64,000 nt of DNA, taken from Tetraselmis striata (Eukaryota > Chlorophyta > Chlorodendrophyceae > Chlorodendrales > Chlorodendraceae). The translations under genes and the position numbers were made by a program. Below are positions 61,662-64,000 of this stretch, in pieces; position 1 is the stretch's first letter, and every line of letters begins with the position of its first letter. The DNA is taken from positions 56,051-120,050 of the forward strand of contig VCJN01000089.1 of NCBI GenBank assembly GCA_006384855.1, written 5' to 3'. The notes under the pieces are model-generated. The model worked only from the letters and a program-made list of their open reading frames with translations, was not told where the DNA came from and did not search any database.

Positions 61662-61689
61662 TGGCAAAACCAGACTCAACTTTGAAATG
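61662..61689 (+). repeat. Split direct repeat B2 (right end)
   Basis: Identical to B1 over 28 bp. The right edge is GAAATG followed by CGATTT of the host. Confidence 0.92.
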
Positions 61690-62334
61690 CGATTTCTAAA
61701 TACGTCTGGGCATCGGTTGTTACAACAGTTCTGTTGCAAGGCCTCGACGCGCCCAAAAATGTAGTCGATATGCAGCACGGTATAGTGAGTGGTTATTGCC
61801 ATTGGTTATTTACCGGTACCTGTGTGAATATCCGGTTATCACGATATACTGTCGCATTATACCGCGCGCCCACTAAAGATCATATATGTACCCACAATTC
61901 CGCATGGCAGCCGCCCCACCGTCCCAACCCCGGCCGCCCCGCATCACCGCCTCTATCTCCGGCAAGCTCACACACTGCACACATGATGATAACACGCCCG
62001 TCCCACGATCCGCCATAAACATGCTGTCCAATATGCGCATTGTGAAAAGGCCAATGTCATGCGAGATATGCAGAAGTCGACAGTCACTACATGTATCCAA
62101 ATGCATGTCGGTACTCGTACAAGATACATGTAGACAATAAATCGTATGTCACCATGGCATGGTGTCTCTTTTCTTGATCTATGGTGATGCGCCCCCGCCC
62201 CTTTTCCGTTTCCATCCTGCAGGTTGGCCCTAGCAACGTCGTGTGACAAATACGAAGTCAATATAATAAAGTACGATGTGTACTACAATGTATACTAACT
62301 TGAGGTTTCGATGAGTACCTCATGTTCGATATCA
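61690..62334. other. Intergenic, no gene recognised
   Basis: Short open frames only, on both strands, without recognisable domains. Confidence 0.5.
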
Positions 62335-62500
62335 CGCCGCCGTTGTGCTGTGGCAAGCGTTGTGCTTTCGACGAGGCGGATGTCGCCTCGATTGTTGCAC
62401 GGTTTCGGAGCATGAGTTCTCAATCCAAGAGCCTACATGTCAGCGTTTCGAAGCCAAGAATTGAATGCTGTGTACATGGATTAAGTTACGGCGAGTACCT
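62335..62500 (+). repeat. tRNA-like repeat family F, copy 1
   Basis: TTGTGCTTTCGACGAGGCGG, ATGTCGCCTCGATTGTTGCA, TTTCGGAGCATGAGTTCTCA. The B-box site is decayed here (CGTTTCGAAGCC). Confidence 0.7.
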
Positions 62501-62532
62501 GTAGTATATATATACATCACGCTTCCATATAT

Positions 62533-62735
62533 ACGGTATCGATTCCTGGCCGATGTATTTTCGGCAATATCGTCCCGCCGGCGTGTCCCGGCTTTACATA
62601 CTCGGTTGATGCATTAGCCCCTCGGGGTTCGAATGAGGCAATGGTCTACGGGCTATGCCATACCTACGACTGCAGTTGGCGCAAGAGGTCAAGTGCTGGG
62701 GCGGCTTCGACCTATGTTCCGGGGCGCACTTTTTA
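62533..62735 (+). mobile_element. SINE copy, 5'-truncated
   Basis: Starts at ATCGATTCCTGGCCGATGTA inside the tRNA-like head and runs through GGGGCGCACTTTTTATC. It is placed between two family F copies. Confidence 0.82.
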
Positions 62736-62890
62736 TCACGCTTCCGCGTGGTAGGCGGTGTGCTTTCGAGGTGGATGTCGCCTCGATTGTTACACTGGTT
62801 TCGGAGCACGAGTTTTCAATCTACGAGACTACATGTCACCGTTTCTACCCCCAACAAAGCCAGGAATTGAATTCTCGCAGGGGCGACGGG
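62736..62890 (+). repeat. tRNA-like repeat family F, copy 2
   Basis: CACGCTTCCGCGTGGTAGGC, ATGTCGCCTCGATTGTTACA, TTTCGGAGCACGAGTT, ACATGTCACCGTTTCTACCC. It follows the SINE directly. Confidence 0.7.
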
Positions 62891-63104
62891 GTGACAATTA
62901 CGAATAAGGATATGTACGGTACGACGTGTACCACGACGATGGGTATCCGAGGTTACAACGAGTACGTGTATATAACGAGATCACGCTGCCGTCTCGAGTG
63001 TAACTATACGTCGACGAGTACCTCTATATACGATATGCGTGTGGCAATGTAAGGATATGTACCACACAAATCCCCATGTGGGTAACCAGTGCCTGGTGCG
63101 TTTT

Positions 63105-63262
63105 GCGCGGTATCCTTACATGCAAGCGTTGTGCGTTTGAGGCGAATGTCGCCTCGATTGTAACATTGGTTTCGGAGCACGAGTTCTCACTCCAGGAGCC
63201 TACATGTCACCGGTTCGATCCCCAGCAAAGCCATCAAGAACTGAACTCTGGCAGGCCGGGGG
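63105..63262 (+). repeat. tRNA-like repeat family F, copy 3 (best B box)
   Basis: GGAGCACGAGTTCTCACTCC looks like a D-arm and anticodon-arm region, followed by ACCGGTTCGATCCCCAGC with a perfect B box (GGTTCGATCCC). The head resembles a tRNA, but no acceptor stem closes. A poly-G tract follows at about 63259-63281. Confidence 0.72.
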
Positions 63263-63337
63263 GGGGGGGGGGGGGGGGGGGCGAATACGAAGTATGCCTG
63301 GCACGACGGGTACCACGATGTGTACCTGAGGTTACGG

Positions 63338-63400
63338 TATCATGCTTCCGTGTGATAGGCGTTGTGCTTTTGAGGCGAAGGTCGCCTCAACTGTTACAGT
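63338..63400 (+). repeat. tRNA-like repeat family F, copy 4 (truncated)
   Basis: TCATGCTTCCGTGTGATAGG and AAGGTCGCCTCAACTGTTAC match the 5' part of the other copies; the B-box part is missing. Confidence 0.6.
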
Positions 63401-64000
63401 CGCCATAAACAAATATTCATACCGTGACCATGGATGTAAATTCGGCGCTGATTGGCTGAGAGTGCAGCACACTTGCGTCAAATTTCCACGATGGCGCCGG
63501 TAGCAATCAACGTGTGAAATAAATGACGATATTGGCGATAATGATACACAGATCCAAATACCTGGCAGCACATGCTCACGGCGTTTTCCTAGGAACCGCT
63601 TTTGATCACAGATCCAACCCTTATCCACTCTGACTCCGGAATTGATATTACGAACACCCTCCTGCGCATCCCAAACGGCCGAAGACCCCCGCACACTCAA
63701 GCGAACCATCCTGTTACCCCCCCCCCCCCCCCCCTTCGCAATGCCGGCTGCCTGGCGGCGCAGTAGTGATGCTGCAAAGTCCGCCCGGGAAAAAAGGTAT
63801 TGTTGCGTAAACTGACTACCCGGCAGAATATAGTGAAGACTCACCAGGCACCGAGCACAGCTTTACCAACAAAAAACCTAGATGACAGGGCCTAATGGCA
63901 ACCACGTGCCGGCCTGGGCTAGGTGCTGGCGGCCAGTCACTTGTGTTTTCTGCCCATTCTGGGCCAGGACATCGATATCCCTTCCTCTCCTCTCAGAGTA
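63401..64000. other. No gene recognised; poly-C tract
   Basis: A poly-C tract of about 17 bases lies at 63718-63734. A 170-codon minus-strand open frame (63332-63844) crosses the tract and shows no known domain. Confidence 0.45.

Larger units (their letters stand above)
58494..61689 (+). mobile_element. Tyrosine-recombinase element with split direct repeats
   Basis: A 3.2-kb unit arranged A1 (58494-58680), coding region, B1 (61357-61384), A2 (61382-61569), B2 (61662-61689). This split-direct-repeat layout is known from PAT, Ngaro and Chlamydomonas TOC-type elements of the DIRS order. It encodes a gag-like frame and a tyrosine recombinase, but only about 215 bp separate them, so no reverse transcriptase or RNase H is present. 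ATG occurs at the left end, the B1/A2 overlap and the right end. No long flanking duplication was seen, as expected for tyrosine-recombinase integration. Non-autonomous derivative or an RT-less lineage. Confidence 0.85.

Noticed and set aside
58494-61689. Crypton-type DNA transposon or LTR retrotransposon
   Set aside because: Cryptons lack split direct repeats, and the A1/A2 repeats are not at both ends as LTRs; the B1A2-B2 order fits PAT/Ngaro/TOC elements.
1-64000. CRISPR arrays, operons or bacterial-type promoters
   Set aside because: The DNA is eukaryotic with spliced genes; tandem repeats seen have no spacer pattern.

Overview
The window looks like nuclear DNA of a GC-rich, intron-rich eukaryotic alga, most likely from the green lineage. 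The genes have spliceosomal introns with mostly GTGAG or GTGCG donors and GCAG or CCAG acceptors. The PP2A B'' subunit and the FYVE-SYLF protein resemble plant versions. Plant/alga-type telomere-like motifs (TTTAGGG, TTTTAGGG) are scattered through introns, and one mobile element resembles green-algal PAT/TOC elements. A p25-alpha protein hints at flagellate ancestry. The species is inference; no rRNA, tRNA or organelle gene fixes it.

Six spliced gene models can be built. (1) A PP2A B'' regulatory subunit on the minus strand (0.3-5.6 kb). (2, 3) Two tandem GT29 sialyltransferase-like genes on the plus strand (7.6-11.0 and 13.3-18.1 kb); the second carries a one-base frameshift. A decayed ankyrin-repeat gene lies between them on the minus strand. 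(4) A 15-exon plus-strand gene (21.6-35.3 kb) joining leucine-rich repeats, an EF-hand pair, a p25-alpha/TPPP-like domain and a coiled-coil tail. (5) A plus-strand kinesin with an N-terminal motor (43.0-47.9 kb). (6) A minus-strand RING-FYVE-SYLF protein (51.7-57.8 kb). For B'', gene 4, the kinesin and gene 6, the reading phase closes at every junction in my hand-built model.

From 35.3 to 43.0 kb the window is gene-poor: a relic MYND zinc-finger exon, a SINE, two minisatellites and sequence I cannot assign. From 58.5 to 61.7 kb sits a compact tyrosine-recombinase element with split direct repeats (A1 - ORFs - B1A2 - B2). It has a gag-like frame broken by one stop codon, and no room for a reverse transcriptase. 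The last 2 kb holds copies of a second tRNA-like repeat family.

Repeats dominate the non-coding DNA: a tRNA-derived SINE family (five copies, one with a clear target-site duplication), at least three other short dispersed families, repeated tandem duplication of intron segments, and homopolymer C tracts of about 15-31 bases that mostly lie on the sense strand of introns near splice sites.

The genes do not form a pathway. Kinesin and the p25-alpha protein suggest microtubule or ciliary work, B'' phosphatase targeting, the GT29 pair Golgi glycosylation, and RING-FYVE-SYLF endosomal or autophagic membrane traffic.
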